DNA of 64,000 nt from contig NZ_JBHRTR010000009.1 of NCBI RefSeq assembly GCF_042646425.1, positions 1 through 64,000 on the forward strand, given 5' to 3'. The notes beneath the pieces are model-generated. The model was not told where the DNA came from. It did not search any database and saw only the letters and a program-made list of their open reading frames with translations. Numbering within the stretch: position 1 is the first letter of the stretch; the number at the start of each line of letters is the position of its first letter. The DNA comes from Marinibaculum pumilum. Lineage in GTDB: Bacteria; Pseudomonadota; Alphaproteobacteria; Ferrovibrionales; Ferrovibrionaceae. Both the position numbers and the translations under genes were made by a program. Below are positions 7,614-16,088 of this stretch, piece after piece.

Positions 7614-8279
7614 GTGGCGGAGCAGGAAAGCGCCGGCAGGGCCGGCAGGCAGGCCGGCCTGGCGGTGCTGCTGACCGGCATGGCCGCCTGGGTCGATGCG
7701 GCCGGGTTCCTGCTGGCCGGCGATGCCTTCGTCTCCTTCATGAGCGGCAACAACACCGAACTGGCCTCCAGTGTGGCGCAGGGCGCCTGGCCCGGCATCC
7801 TCCTGGTCGGCAGCGTGGTGCTCGCCTTCCTGGCCGGGGTGGTGCTGGGCGAATGCCTCAGCCGCCCGGCCGGCGGCTGGCGCCAGCCCCGGGTCTACCT
7901 GGCGGATGCGCTGCTGCTCTGCCTGGCGCTGGCCGGCAGCCTGGCGGCCTGGCCGGCGGGTGCCGTGCTGCCGCTGCTGGCGGCGGCGATGGGTGTGCAC
8001 AATGCCAGCCTCCATCCGCAGCGCGGCGCCGCCGTGCGCACCTACATCACCGGCACGATCGTCCAGTTCGGCCGCGGACTGGCGCTGTTCCTGATGGGCC
8101 GGGGCGGGACCGCGGAGATGCGGGAGAACGGCACGGTCTGGGCCGGCTTCGTCTGCGGCGCGCTGGCCGGCGGCATGGTCGCGCTGCATGTCGGGGTTGC
8201 CGCCGCGCTCCTGGTCCCGGCCCTGTTCACTGCCGGCATGGGGATCGCTTCCGCCGTCTGGCCGCGCCGGCGGGGCTGA
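7614..8279 (+). CDS. DUF1275 (YoaK-family) membrane protein
   Basis: A 221-residue integral membrane protein with about six hydrophobic segments. The opening GMAAWVDAAGFLLAGDAFVSFMSGNNTELA is the DUF1275 hallmark (a conserved D near the first segment, then FxSFMSGN). A second landmark is GVHNASLHPQRGAAVRTYITGTIVQFGRGL. Start GTG at 7614 is preceded by GGGGGACAGG. The family is common in bacteria and has no settled function. It lies between two genes for small exported helical proteins on the same strand, which may be chance. Confidence 0.85.
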   Translation: MAEQESAGRAGRQAGLAVLLTGMAAWVDAAGFLLAGDAFVSFMSGNNTELASSVAQGAWPGILLVGSVVLAFLAGVVLGECLSRPAGGWRQPRVYLADALLLCLALAGSLAAWPAGAVLPLLAAAMGVHNASLHPQRGAAVRTYITGTIVQFGRGLALFLMGRGGTAEMRENGTVWAGFVCGALAGGMVALHVGVAAALLVPALFTAGMGIASAVWPRRRG

Positions 8280-8391
8280 ATCGCCGGAAAAAAATATCTG
8301 CGGCCGGGGAACCTTTCGCCACGCCGCCTGTTTCGAGCTTGTTGGTTGGCTTCCGCATTGTCGGAAGCCGGCGAATGGCCAGGAGCATGAA

Positions 8392-8634
8392 ATGCGACGC
8401 GCGACGGCGGTGGCTGTCGCGGTCCTGGCTGCGGGATGCGCCCCCTTTGCGACCGTGGATGTCGCCAGGGCGGCCTCGGACCTACGACAGAATCTCGAGG
8501 AAATGGCGGAAGTGCGCGCAGGAATGCGCCGCGACCGGGCCGTGCATGAGCGGCGCATGGCGGAGGTTCGCGCCGATATGGCCGCGGAACGGGCCCGCGT
8601 GATGCGGCAGATGCGCGACCGGGTGCCGCAATAG
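8392..8634 (+). CDS. Small exported helical protein with MAEVRA repeats (paralogue 2)
   Basis: An 80-residue protein starting at ATG 8392, 6 bp after AGGAG (8381-8385). The hydrophobic N terminus (VAVAVLAAGCAPFATVDVARA) is a signal peptide; a cysteine within LAAGCAP could form a lipobox (LAAGC), so it may be a lipoprotein. The mature part has EMAEVRAGM and RMAEVRADM separated by RDRAVHER, the same pattern as its neighbours. The longer open frame upstream of 8392 has no signal and no ribosome-binding site. Function unknown. Confidence 0.68.
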   Translation: MRRATAVAVAVLAAGCAPFATVDVARAASDLRQNLEEMAEVRAGMRRDRAVHERRMAEVRADMAAERARVMRQMRDRVPQ

Positions 8635-8795
8635 GTCATCCCGCAACCGCTCACATTCTGCTGCACTGCCGTAAAGGTTCCCGCAACCTCTTTGGCGTAT
8701 CAACCGGGTCAGCCCCCGATGAATGCGGCGCGCGCGGCGCGCCGGCCGGCGGCCGGACATGCCCGGGACGAGCCCGGAAGACCCCGAAAGATCAC

Positions 8796-9035
8796 ATGAA
8801 CGCGAAACGGATCCTGGCGGCGCTCTGCCTGGCAGCGGCGGCCGCCCTCCTTCACCTGCCCGCGGCGCAGGCCTCGGAATCGCTGGAGCGGCAGCGGGTG
8901 GAGATGGCGCAGGTGCGGGCGGAGATGCAGAAGTCCCTGGCGATCCACCGCAAGGAGATGGTGCGTATCCGCCTGCAGGTGGCCGCCGACCTGCAGGTCG
9001 CCCTGAAAGAGATGGAAGAGGCGCGCAGGCGCTGA
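8796..9035 (+). CDS. Small exported helical protein with MAQVRAEM motif (paralogue 3)
   Basis: A 79-residue protein: signal peptide MNAKRILAALCLAAAAALL to about AAQASE, then a charged single-helix region (VEMAQVRAEMQKSLAIHRKEM) ending EMEEARRR, very close to the end of paralogue 1 (MKEARER). Copies 1 and 3 share the cleavage region AAQASES and the phrase AEM--SL--HR, so they are the nearest pair. Function unknown; periplasmic or secreted by signal. Confidence 0.7.
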   Translation: MNAKRILAALCLAAAAALLHLPAAQASESLERQRVEMAQVRAEMQKSLAIHRKEMVRIRLQVAADLQVALKEMEEARRR

Positions 9036-9058
9036 CCGGCTGTGCGCCTCTTCGCATC

Positions 9059-10264
9059 CTAACGGCCGGCGGCGCTGTGGATGCCGGCATAGAGCGCTTT
9101 GCAGAGTTCCTCGGGGAAGGCGCCGGACATGCCCGCCACCGATGTATTGGTGAGCACCACTACGGTCAGTTCCTGACCCGGATCCACGAACCAATGGTTG
9201 CCGTAGACCCCGCCCCACTGCCAGGTTCCCGCGGACTGCGGCGTGTCTGCGGCGGCCGGGTCCAGCAGTACGGCCGCGCCGAGCCCGAAGCCCCAGCCGG
9301 GCCCTTCCGTCCAGGCGCGAAGATTGTCGATGGCATGGCGGCCGATACTCGCTGCGGCGCGCCGGCCCAGGATGGGTCCACCGCCCGTCCGAACGGCCTC
9401 GAGAAAGCGCAGATAGTCGGTGGCGGTACCGTACATGCCGGCACCGCCCGATGGCCATGCGCTCGCGTTGGCCGCTCTGGCGGGAACGGCACCAAAGCCA
9501 CCCCCTAACGGTACGCTGTCGCCCTGCTCGGACATGCGCAGCGCACCGTGGGGCCCGTCCTTGTAGGCAGCCGCCAGCCGAGTGGCGTCCGGCACCGCGA
9601 AACTTGTGTCGGTCATACCCAATGGCCGGGTCACGTAGCGGGCGACGGCATCGGGCAGCGGCATGTCGGCTGCCCGCTCGATGACGGCGCCGAGCACATC
9701 GATGCTCATCGAGTAGCGCCATTGGGTTCCGGGCGCGAAAAACAGCGGGAGCGCCGACAGGCGGGCGAGATTCTCCTCCAGGCTGATAGAGCCGTCGCCG
9801 AGACCCTGATCGATGCCGGCAGCGGCATAAGGAGATCCGCCGTCGTCGAGAAAATCGTAGCCCAGGCCGGATGTATGCGTCATCAGGTGGTGAAGCGAGA
9901 TCCTGGGTCGGAGACCGGTCGCCGTGGTCGGGCGGAAGTCCGGCAGCCAGTCGCTCACAGCGTCGGCGAGGCTCAGCCTGCCGGCTTCCGCCAGGGCCAG
10001 GGCGGTCGCAGCGACAATCGTCTTGGTCAGCGACGCCAGGCGGAAGACTGTCTCGCCGGTGACGGTTCGGCCGCGCTCGCGATCGGCAAGACCGGCCTCC
10101 CGGCGATAAACGAGCCGGCCCTGCCGGGTGACGTGCATCGCCAGGCCGGCGATGCGGTCGCTGCCGGTCCAGCGATCGATCACTGCGTCCAGGCGAGCGC
10201 TGACGGTGTCATTGTCGTACGCCATGGCCACAGCTTGCGCTGTCGTATCGTGCGCGTTGTACAT
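9059..10264 (-). CDS. Serine hydrolase of the beta-lactamase/class C family
   Basis: A 401-residue cytoplasmic-looking protein (no signal peptide) of the AmpC/esterase EstB group. The nucleophile motif SxxK is SLTK in VFRLASLTKTIVAAT; the tyrosine motif is in WRYSMSIDVLGAVIE; LMTHTSGLGYDF is a typical family loop. The start at 10264 (MYNAHDTTAQA) follows AAAGGAG; the longer open frame to 10714 lacks support. Members act as esterases, D-aminopeptidases or lactone hydrolases; true beta-lactamase activity is unlikely without a signal peptide. It diverges from an AraC regulator with 96 bp between them, suggesting control by that regulator. Confidence 0.85.
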   Translation of the reverse strand: MYNAHDTTAQAVAMAYDNDTVSARLDAVIDRWTGSDRIAGLAMHVTRQGRLVYRREAGLADRERGRTVTGETVFRLASLTKTIVAATALALAEAGRLSLADAVSDWLPDFRPTTATGLRPRISLHHLMTHTSGLGYDFLDDGGSPYAAAGIDQGLGDGSISLEENLARLSALPLFFAPGTQWRYSMSIDVLGAVIERAADMPLPDAVARYVTRPLGMTDTSFAVPDATRLAAAYKDGPHGALRMSEQGDSVPLGGGFGAVPARAANASAWPSGGAGMYGTATDYLRFLEAVRTGGGPILGRRAAASIGRHAIDNLRAWTEGPGWGFGLGAAVLLDPAAADTPQSAGTWQWGGVYGNHWFVDPGQELTVVVLTNTSVAGMSGAFPEELCKALYAGIHSAAGR

Positions 10265-10360
10265 CCCTGTCTCCTTTCCTAGATTGGGCGGACGGCTGGG
10301 ATGCCAGTCCCTGGCTCCGCCGTGGAGAGCCGAAACGGACGCCAGCGGGTCTTTTGTGCC

Positions 10361-11404
10361 ATGACCGGATATGTGCGACCGGATCGCCGGCTGCCGCCCG
10401 TCACAGCCCACCTGCTGGCCGTGCCGGAAACGACGCCGACGGCGCTCTATGCCTTTCGGGAGGTCTTCCATGCGGCGGGCAGGGCCTGGACTGAACTGAC
10501 CGGAGAGCCCGCCCCCTCGGTCCGGATCGAGGCACGGATCGTGGCACGCGAGAAATCGCAGTTCACCGCGGCCCTCGGTGCGCCGGTTCAACCCGACCTG
10601 GCACTCGCCGCCGCGGCTCCCGCCGACCTGGTGGTGGTCACGGATCTTGCGCTTCATCCCGATCCTGCCGGGTTGCCGTCCTGGCATGCCGAATGCGACT
10701 GGCTGCGCGCACAATATGCCGCCGGCGCGATTCTGGCCTCTGTCTGCACGGGTGCCGTTCTGATTGCCGAAAGCGGATTGCTCGACGGCACGGAGGCGAC
10801 CTCACACTGGAGCGCCGGGGAGATGTTCCGCAGCCGCTATCCGGCGGTCCGCTTCCGGCCGGAGCGCATCCTCTGTCAGGGCGGTCCGGGTCATCGGATT
10901 GTCACCAGCGGCGGGCCAGGCTCCTGGGAGGACCTGGCGATGCATCTGGTGGCGAGGTTCTGCGGACCGGAGGAAGCGGTGCGCCTGGCCAAGGTGTTCG
11001 TTCTGGGCGACCGGAGCGCCGGCCAGCTGCCCTTCACCGCGATGGGTCGTGCGGGCAATCATGGTGATGCTGCCATCGGCGCATGCCAGGAATGGCTTGC
11101 CGACCATTATGCGGAAACGCGGCCCGTCGCCCGCATGGCGGCGCGTTCCGGCCTGGCGGAACGCAGCTTCAAGCGTCGCTTCAAGGCGGCGACGGGATAC
11201 ACGCCTGTGGACTATGTCCAGGCCTTGCGTATCGAGGAAGCCAAGCATCTGCTGGAGGTCGGCGCGATGAGCATCGACGATGTCGCGCAAGCGGTCGGCT
11301 ATGAGGATCCGTCCTTCTTCCGGCGCCTGTTCAAGCGCCGAACCGGCGTCACGCCGGCCCGCTATCGGCGCCAGTTTTCCAGATTTGGCGGCTGGAAGGA
11401 CTAA
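10361..11404 (+). CDS. GlxA/FtrA-type AraC transcriptional regulator
   Basis: A 347-residue regulator with an N-terminal DJ-1/PfpI (class I glutamine amidotransferase-like) domain (residues about 10-185) and a C-terminal pair of AraC helix-turn-helix motifs. The sensor domain holds the nucleophile-elbow text ILASVCTGAVLIAESGLLDG and ATSHWS. The C terminus has GLAERSFKRRFKAATGYTP, then SIDDVAQAVGYEDPSFFRRL. The start at 10361 is chosen because it opens the domain; no clear ribosome-binding site is seen and ATG 10371 is out of frame. It probably controls the divergent hydrolase. Its stop overlaps the stop of the converging SorC-type gene by 3 bp. Confidence 0.85.
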   Translation: MTGYVRPDRRLPPVTAHLLAVPETTPTALYAFREVFHAAGRAWTELTGEPAPSVRIEARIVAREKSQFTAALGAPVQPDLALAAAAPADLVVVTDLALHPDPAGLPSWHAECDWLRAQYAAGAILASVCTGAVLIAESGLLDGTEATSHWSAGEMFRSRYPAVRFRPERILCQGGPGHRIVTSGGPGSWEDLAMHLVARFCGPEEAVRLAKVFVLGDRSAGQLPFTAMGRAGNHGDAAIGACQEWLADHYAETRPVARMAARSGLAERSFKRRFKAATGYTPVDYVQALRIEEAKHLLEVGAMSIDDVAQAVGYEDPSFFRRLFKRRTGVTPARYRRQFSRFGGWKD

Positions 11405-12369
11405 CCGTCCGCCAGCAGTGCCCGGGCGGTGACATTGTCGGTGACCAGGTGGCTGGCATAGCCGCCCTGCAGCACCGCCGCCATCGGCTCCACCTTGTCG
11501 GGGCCGCAGGACACCAGCAGCCCCATCTCCAGGTCCTGCATCCGCTCCGGCGTGATGCCGATCATCCGTTCGTCCAGCGCGCCCGGCACGTGGCGGCCGT
11601 CGGCATCGACGAAGCGGCCGCAGAGCACGGCGCGGGCGCCGCGGGCGCGATAGTCCGCGATATCGTCTGCGGTGGCGATGCCGGCCAGCACCACATGGCT
11701 TTCCGTCGTGCAGGAGCCGGCGGCGAACAGCGCCTTGTTGCAATCGCCCAGCGCATGCAGCTGGTCGCGGATCAGCGGCTCCTGCCGCAGCGCCGCGGCC
11801 AGTTCCGGGGTCGACAGGATCGCCGGGGCATGCAGGTTGATGCAGCGGCCGTTCAGCCGTTGTGCCAGCCGTGCCGAACAGAGTTCCGCGGTGAAGCCGT
11901 AGGGGGTGGCCATCGATCCCGTCAGCTGAACCACGCTGACATCCGCCACCGGCTCCGGCTCCATGCCCTCCGCCAGCTCGTAGATCGTCCGGCCCCAGGC
12001 GACCCCCAGGGTATCGCCGGTCTGCAGCAGGGCCGGCAGCCAGTTGCCCGCCGCCTTCGCCACCCGCAGCAGCGTTGCGGTATCGTCCGTCGGGCTGACC
12101 GCCGGGACGACATAGGCCGCCTTCAGGCCGAAGCGGCGCTGCAGGTCGAGCGACAGGGAATGGGCGAGGAAGGGCTCGTCGGCCAGGCGGATGCGGATCA
12201 GCCCGCGCTCCCGCCCCTCCTGCAGGTAGTTCACCACGGAGGCGCGGCTGACGCCGAGGCGGCGCGCGATCTCGTTCTGGTTCAGGCCCTCGTTATAGTA
12301 GAGCCAGGCTGCCTCCACGACGATCTCGAAGCTGCCGGAGGGCGATGGGGTGCGGCGCCGGCCGCTCAT
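11401..12369 (-). CDS. SorC-family sugar-binding transcriptional regulator
   Basis: 322 residues. An N-terminal helix-turn-helix (LNQNEIARRLGVSRASVVNYLQEGRERGLI, about residues 28-58) is followed by a SorC-type sugar-phosphate-binding domain (DTLGVAWGRTIYELA; VVQLTGSMATPYGF; ALGDCNKALFAAGS; RAVLCGRFVDADGRHV). Such regulators sense phosphorylated sugars such as ketose phosphates. It diverges from the aldolase/dehydrogenase gene (152 bp between starts), so that gene is the likely target. The intervening TTTGACA/TGTCAAA repeat is the likely operator. Similar words in the mtnK promoter make the mtn operons possible further targets (inference). Confidence 0.85.
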   Translation of the reverse strand: MSGRRRTPSPSGSFEIVVEAAWLYYNEGLNQNEIARRLGVSRASVVNYLQEGRERGLIRIRLADEPFLAHSLSLDLQRRFGLKAAYVVPAVSPTDDTATLLRVAKAAGNWLPALLQTGDTLGVAWGRTIYELAEGMEPEPVADVSVVQLTGSMATPYGFTAELCSARLAQRLNGRCINLHAPAILSTPELAAALRQEPLIRDQLHALGDCNKALFAAGSCTTESHVVLAGIATADDIADYRARGARAVLCGRFVDADGRHVPGALDERMIGITPERMQDLEMGLLVSCGPDKVEPMAAVLQGGYASHLVTDNVTARALLADG

Positions 12370-12438
12370 GCGGGGCGCCCGCGGGCGGGGTCGGTCATGG
12401 GCTGCCGCCAGTCATGGACGATGCGCAATTCTTAGTCA

Positions 12439-12467
12439 TTTGACACAGCGACTTCACATTTGTCAAA
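12439..12467. promoter_or_regulatory. Inverted repeat, putative SorC-regulator operator
   Basis: TTTGACA (12439-12445) and TGTCAAA (12461-12467) form a perfect 7-bp inverted repeat with a 15-bp spacer in the divergent promoter of the regulator and the aldolase/dehydrogenase gene. Read in reverse, the right side gives GTTTTTGACAAATGTGAA, similar to GTTTTTCAAATGTCAA at 4293-4308 in the mtn promoter. Confidence 0.6.
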
Positions 12468-12521
12468 AACCGCAACCGGACGGGATTGAAGATCCGGCAG
12501 CGCGGAACGAGGGTGGAAGCG

Positions 12522-14561
12522 ATGGTACAGAACCGGTGGCGTGACGAAGAGGCCGAGGCGCTGGAAGCGGCGGCCGGCAACGATCCGGCGGACCGCGCGC
12601 TGGCACTGCGCGTCTATACCTCCCGCCTGATCGGCAGCGATCCCGACCTGGTGCAGCATGGCGGCGGCAATACCTCCTGCAAGGTGCTGCGCCGCGACCT
12701 GCTGGGTGACGAGATCCGCGTCCTGCACGTCAAGGGCTCCGGCTGGGACCTGGGCTCGATCGAGGCGCCGGGCCTGCCCGGTGTGCGGCTCGACCCGCTG
12801 CTGAAGCTGCGCGACCTGGATGCGCTCTCCGACGAGGACATGGTGAACCAGCAGCGCTGCAACCTGCTGGATTCCACCTCGCCCAACCCGTCGGTGGAAA
12901 CCCTGCTGCACGCCTATCTGCCGCATCCCTTCATCGACCACAGCCATGCCACCGCGATGCTGGCGCTGGCCGACCTGCCGGAGGCGGCGGAGGTGGTGGC
13001 CGAGCTGTTCGGCGACCGGGTGGCGCTGGTACCCTACATCATGCCGGGCTTCGGCCTGGCCAAGAAGGCGGCCGAGGTGTTCGAGCAGAAGCCCGAGGTC
13101 GAGGGCATGCTGCTGGTCAACCACGGCCATTTCACCTTCGGCGACACCGCGAAGCAGAGCTATGAGCGCCATATCGAGCAGGTGAATGCGGTCGAGGAAT
13201 ATTTCGCCCGCAAGGGCAATCGCCGCCCGCCCGCACGACCGGTCGAGAAGGTGGATGCGACCCGCCTGCTGCCGCGGCTGCGCGGCGCCCTGGCCGCCGA
13301 CCGGCCGCGCGATGCGGCGATGCCGGTCTTCGACCTGCGCCAGGCGGAGCATCTGACGGCCTTCCTGGCGCGGCCGGACATGGCGGAGCTTTCCACCCGC
13401 GGCGTCGCCACCCCGGACCATGTGATCCGCACCAAGCATCCGGCCCTGATCCTGGAAGGCGCGGCCGCCGCCGGCGATGCCGACGCGCTGAAGGCCGCCG
13501 TCGCGGACTGGGCCGCCGCCTATCGCAGCTATTTCGAGCGCAACAACACGACCGCCGGCGGCACCAAGACGATGCTGGAGCCGGTGCCCGGCCTGGCCTG
13601 GGTGCCGGGCCTCGGCCTGCTGGGGATCGGTGCCAGCGCCAAGGCGGCGAGTGCCGCCGCCGACCTGGGCGACCAGCAGATCCGGGTGATCGAGCTGGCG
13701 GAGAGCGTCGGCGAATTCCGCCCGATCAGGGAATTCGACCTGTTCGAGACCGAGCACTGGTCCCTGGAGCAGGCGAAGCTGGGCAAGGGCCGGCCGCCGG
13801 CCCTGCAGGGCCGGATCGTCCTGGTCACCGGCGGTGCCGGCGCGATCGGCCGGGCGACCGCGGCGGCCTTCAAGGCGCAGGGCGCCGACATCTTCCTGGT
13901 CGATGCCGACGAGGGGGCGCTGGGCGCGGCGCTGAAGGGGCTGGGCCGCGATGCCGGCGGCCTGGCGCTGGACCTGACGGCCGAGGGCGCGGGCGAGGCG
14001 GCGCTGGCCGCCTGCATCGAGCGCTTCGGCGGCATCGACATCCTGGTCTCCAATGCCGGGGCGGCCTGGGGCGGGGCGATGATCGACCTGGACGAGGCGC
14101 TGCTGCGCAAGTCCTTCGAGCTGAACTTCTTCGCCCACCAGCGCATGGCGCAGGCCGCCTCCCGGGTGTTCCGGGAACAGGGCCGCGGCCATTCGCTGCT
14201 GTTCAACGCCTCGAAGCAGGCGGTGAACCCGGGCAAGGATTTCGGCGCCTATGGCCTGCCCAAGGCGGCGACCTTCTTCCTGGTCCGGCAATACGCTCTG
14301 GAGCTGGGCGCGATGGGCGTGCGGGTGAACGGCATCAACGCCGACCGCATCCGCTCCGGCCTCTTGACCGACGAGATGATCGCCACCCGGTCGAAGGCCC
14401 GCGGCGTCGACGCGGCGAAGTACATGGCCGGCAACCTGCTGGGCGCCGAGGTCGAGGCGCGCCATGTCGGCGAAGCCTTCGTCGCCCTCGCCCTGGCGGA
14501 GCGCACGACCGGTCATGTCATGACCGTCGACGGCGGCAATATCGAGGCCGCGCTGCGGTAG
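12522..14561 (+). CDS. Bifunctional class II aldolase / short-chain dehydrogenase
   Basis: A 679-residue fusion. Residues about 20-400 form a class II (zinc) aldolase/adducin domain with the phosphate-binding text HGGGNTSCKV and zinc histidines in SHATAMLALADLPEA and NHGHFTFGDTAK. Residues about 425-679 form an SDR domain with VTGGAGAIGRATA, SNAGAAWGG and the catalytic YGLPK. The start at 12522 (MVQNRW) follows GGTGGAAG; TTG at 12486 is less likely. The best-known relative is the rhizobial RhaD-type fusion (L-rhamnulose-1-phosphate aldolase/lactaldehyde dehydrogenase), but no other rhamnose gene is present. With mtnK-mtnA 6 kb away, cleavage of 5-methylthioribulose or 5-deoxyribulose 1-phosphate to DHAP and an aldehyde, then redox of the aldehyde, is a good alternative. 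Confidence 0.88.
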   Translation: MVQNRWRDEEAEALEAAAGNDPADRALALRVYTSRLIGSDPDLVQHGGGNTSCKVLRRDLLGDEIRVLHVKGSGWDLGSIEAPGLPGVRLDPLLKLRDLDALSDEDMVNQQRCNLLDSTSPNPSVETLLHAYLPHPFIDHSHATAMLALADLPEAAEVVAELFGDRVALVPYIMPGFGLAKKAAEVFEQKPEVEGMLLVNHGHFTFGDTAKQSYERHIEQVNAVEEYFARKGNRRPPARPVEKVDATRLLPRLRGALAADRPRDAAMPVFDLRQAEHLTAFLARPDMAELSTRGVATPDHVIRTKHPALILEGAAAAGDADALKAAVADWAAAYRSYFERNNTTAGGTKTMLEPVPGLAWVPGLGLLGIGASAKAASAAADLGDQQIRVIELAESVGEFRPIREFDLFETEHWSLEQAKLGKGRPPALQGRIVLVTGGAGAIGRATAAAFKAQGADIFLVDADEGALGAALKGLGRDAGGLALDLTAEGAGEAALAACIERFGGIDILVSNAGAAWGGAMIDLDEALLRKSFELNFFAHQRMAQAASRVFREQGRGHSLLFNASKQAVNPGKDFGAYGLPKAATFFLVRQYALELGAMGVRVNGINADRIRSGLLTDEMIATRSKARGVDAAKYMAGNLLGAEVEARHVGEAFVALALAERTTGHVMTVDGGNIEAALR

Positions 14562-14888
14562 GCGGCGGCGACACATCTCTCCACTTTGCCGTCCTCCTCG
14601 GCCCCAAGCCGAGGAGCGCGACGATATGGCACCGCTGCCAAGCCGCACCGTCGTTCTACGTTGCCGTTTCGTCACGGTCCTCGGCTTGGCGCCGAGGACG
14701 ACGGCGAAGTCGGTGGCGCCGCGCCGAAGCGCAGCCTGCGGCATGCCGGGGCTGGCGGTTGCCGGTCCCGCCTGCGATGATGCCGCGCGTCAGCGGGGCG
14801 CCAGACCCCGCGCCAGCGGCGGTCCGTACCGTGCGGTTCGAATCGCAGGGGGAGGAGACGGCCGGCCACCGCCTTTGAGGGTGCATGC
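14562..14888. repeat. Intergenic region with dispersed palindromic repeat (type A)
   Basis: No gene seen. 14589-14705 contains two Rho-like palindromic words: CCTCGG--CCAAGCCGAGG on one side and GTCCTCGGCTTGGCGCCGAGGAC on the other, flanked by GCCGTC and GACGGCG as in the other copies. 14830-14888 is the leader of the ArgE-like gene (GGGGGAGGAG at 14848). Confidence 0.6.
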
Positions 14889-16061
14889 ATGACGCCGTCC
14901 CTGGACGATGCGACCCGGATTCTGTCGACCCTGGTCGCTTTCGACACCGTGAGCCACAAGTCCAATCGCGCCCTGATCGACTGGGTGGCGGACCATCTGG
15001 ACGGCCATGGCGTCGCGGTGGCCACCCTGCCCAGCGCCGACGGGCGGAAAGCCAATATCGTCGCCAGCATCGCACCGGGCAGGCTGGAGCCGCGCGGCGG
15101 GATCATGCTGTCGGGCCATACCGACGTGGTCCCCGTGGACGGCCAGGACTGGCAGACCGACCCGTTCCGCCTGACGCCGAAGGACGGTCGCCTGTACGGC
15201 CGCGGCGCCTGCGACATGAAGGGCTATATCGCCTGTGTCCTGGCCATGGTCCCGGCGTTGCGGGATGCGCCGCTGACCCGGCCGATCCACCTGGCCTTCT
15301 CCTATGACGAGGAGACCGGATGCTTCGGGGCGCGGGAGATCGTGTCCCATATCGCGGCCTCGGAGCTGCGCCCCGCCATGGCCTTCGTCGGCGAGCCGAC
15401 CTCGATGCGGGTGGTCAACGCCCACAAGGGCAGCTGCGGCATGCGCACCAAGGTGACCGGTCATGCCTGCCATTCCTCCCGCCCCGACCAGGGGGTGAAT
15501 GCGATCTACGGCGCGATGGAGGTGATCGACACGCTGCGCGCCCAGGCCCAGGCCCTGGCGGAGGCGCCCGACAGCGTCGGCCTGTTCGAGCCGCCACATA
15601 CCACCCTGAATGTCGGCCTGATCCAGGGCGGCAGCGCCCGCAACACGGTGGCCGGCGACTGCACCCTGACCTGGGACATCCGCGCCACCCGCGAAGGGAT
15701 GGTGGGGCAGGTGCGCGACGCCCTGGCCGCCGCGGTGGACGACAGGATCCTGCCGGCGATGCGGGCGCGCCAGGCGGCGGCCGATATCGCCACCGAGACC
15801 CTGTTCGAGATCCCGCCGCTGCTGCCGCAGCCCAACAGCGCGGCAGAGGCACTGGCCCGCAGCCTGGCCGGCGGCGAGGCGGTCAGCGCCGCCTTCGGGT
15901 CGGAGGCCGGCCTGTTCCAGCGCGCCGGCATCCCCACCGTGCTCTGCGGCCCCGGCGATATCGCGCAGGCCCATGCGCCCGACGAATGGGTCGCGGAAGA
16001 CCAGCTGGCCGCCTGCCTCTCCTTCCTGGAGAAGCTGGTGGCGCATGAATGCGCGGCCTGA
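14889..16061 (+). CDS. argE: Acetylornithine deacetylase (ArgE/DapE, M20 family)
   Basis: A 390-residue zinc aminoacylase that removes the acetyl group of N-acetylornithine in arginine biosynthesis; M20 relatives also act on other acylated amino acids. Metal-site text is visible: SGHTDVVPVDGQDW (His, then catalytic Asp), ACDMKGYIA (bridging Asp), SYDEETGCFGA (catalytic Glu pair) and VGEPTSM. The dimerisation lid starts at KGSCGMRTKVTGHACHSSRPDQGVNA. Length is normal for ArgE. A predicted amidohydrolase follows after 27 bp on the same strand. As most alphaproteobacteria cycle the acetyl group through ArgJ, a catabolic acyl-amino-acid role is equally possible. Confidence 0.8.
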   Translation: MTPSLDDATRILSTLVAFDTVSHKSNRALIDWVADHLDGHGVAVATLPSADGRKANIVASIAPGRLEPRGGIMLSGHTDVVPVDGQDWQTDPFRLTPKDGRLYGRGACDMKGYIACVLAMVPALRDAPLTRPIHLAFSYDEETGCFGAREIVSHIAASELRPAMAFVGEPTSMRVVNAHKGSCGMRTKVTGHACHSSRPDQGVNAIYGAMEVIDTLRAQAQALAEAPDSVGLFEPPHTTLNVGLIQGGSARNTVAGDCTLTWDIRATREGMVGQVRDALAAAVDDRILPAMRARQAAADIATETLFEIPPLLPQPNSAAEALARSLAGGEAVSAAFGSEAGLFQRAGIPTVLCGPGDIAQAHAPDEWVAEDQLAACLSFLEKLVAHECAA

Positions 16062-16088
16062 CGTCGCCTGCAGAGGGGGAGGGGCGGC

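Noticed and set aside
9059..10264. Beta-lactamase conferring antibiotic resistance
   Set aside because: It has no signal peptide and belongs to the broad esterase/peptidase branch; SxxK alone does not show beta-lactam hydrolysis.
12522..14561. Calling the aldolase/dehydrogenase fusion a rhamnose gene outright
   Set aside because: The family includes RhaD-type fusions, but rhamnose kinase, isomerase, mutarotase and the usual two-permease importer are absent; left as a general call with two options.
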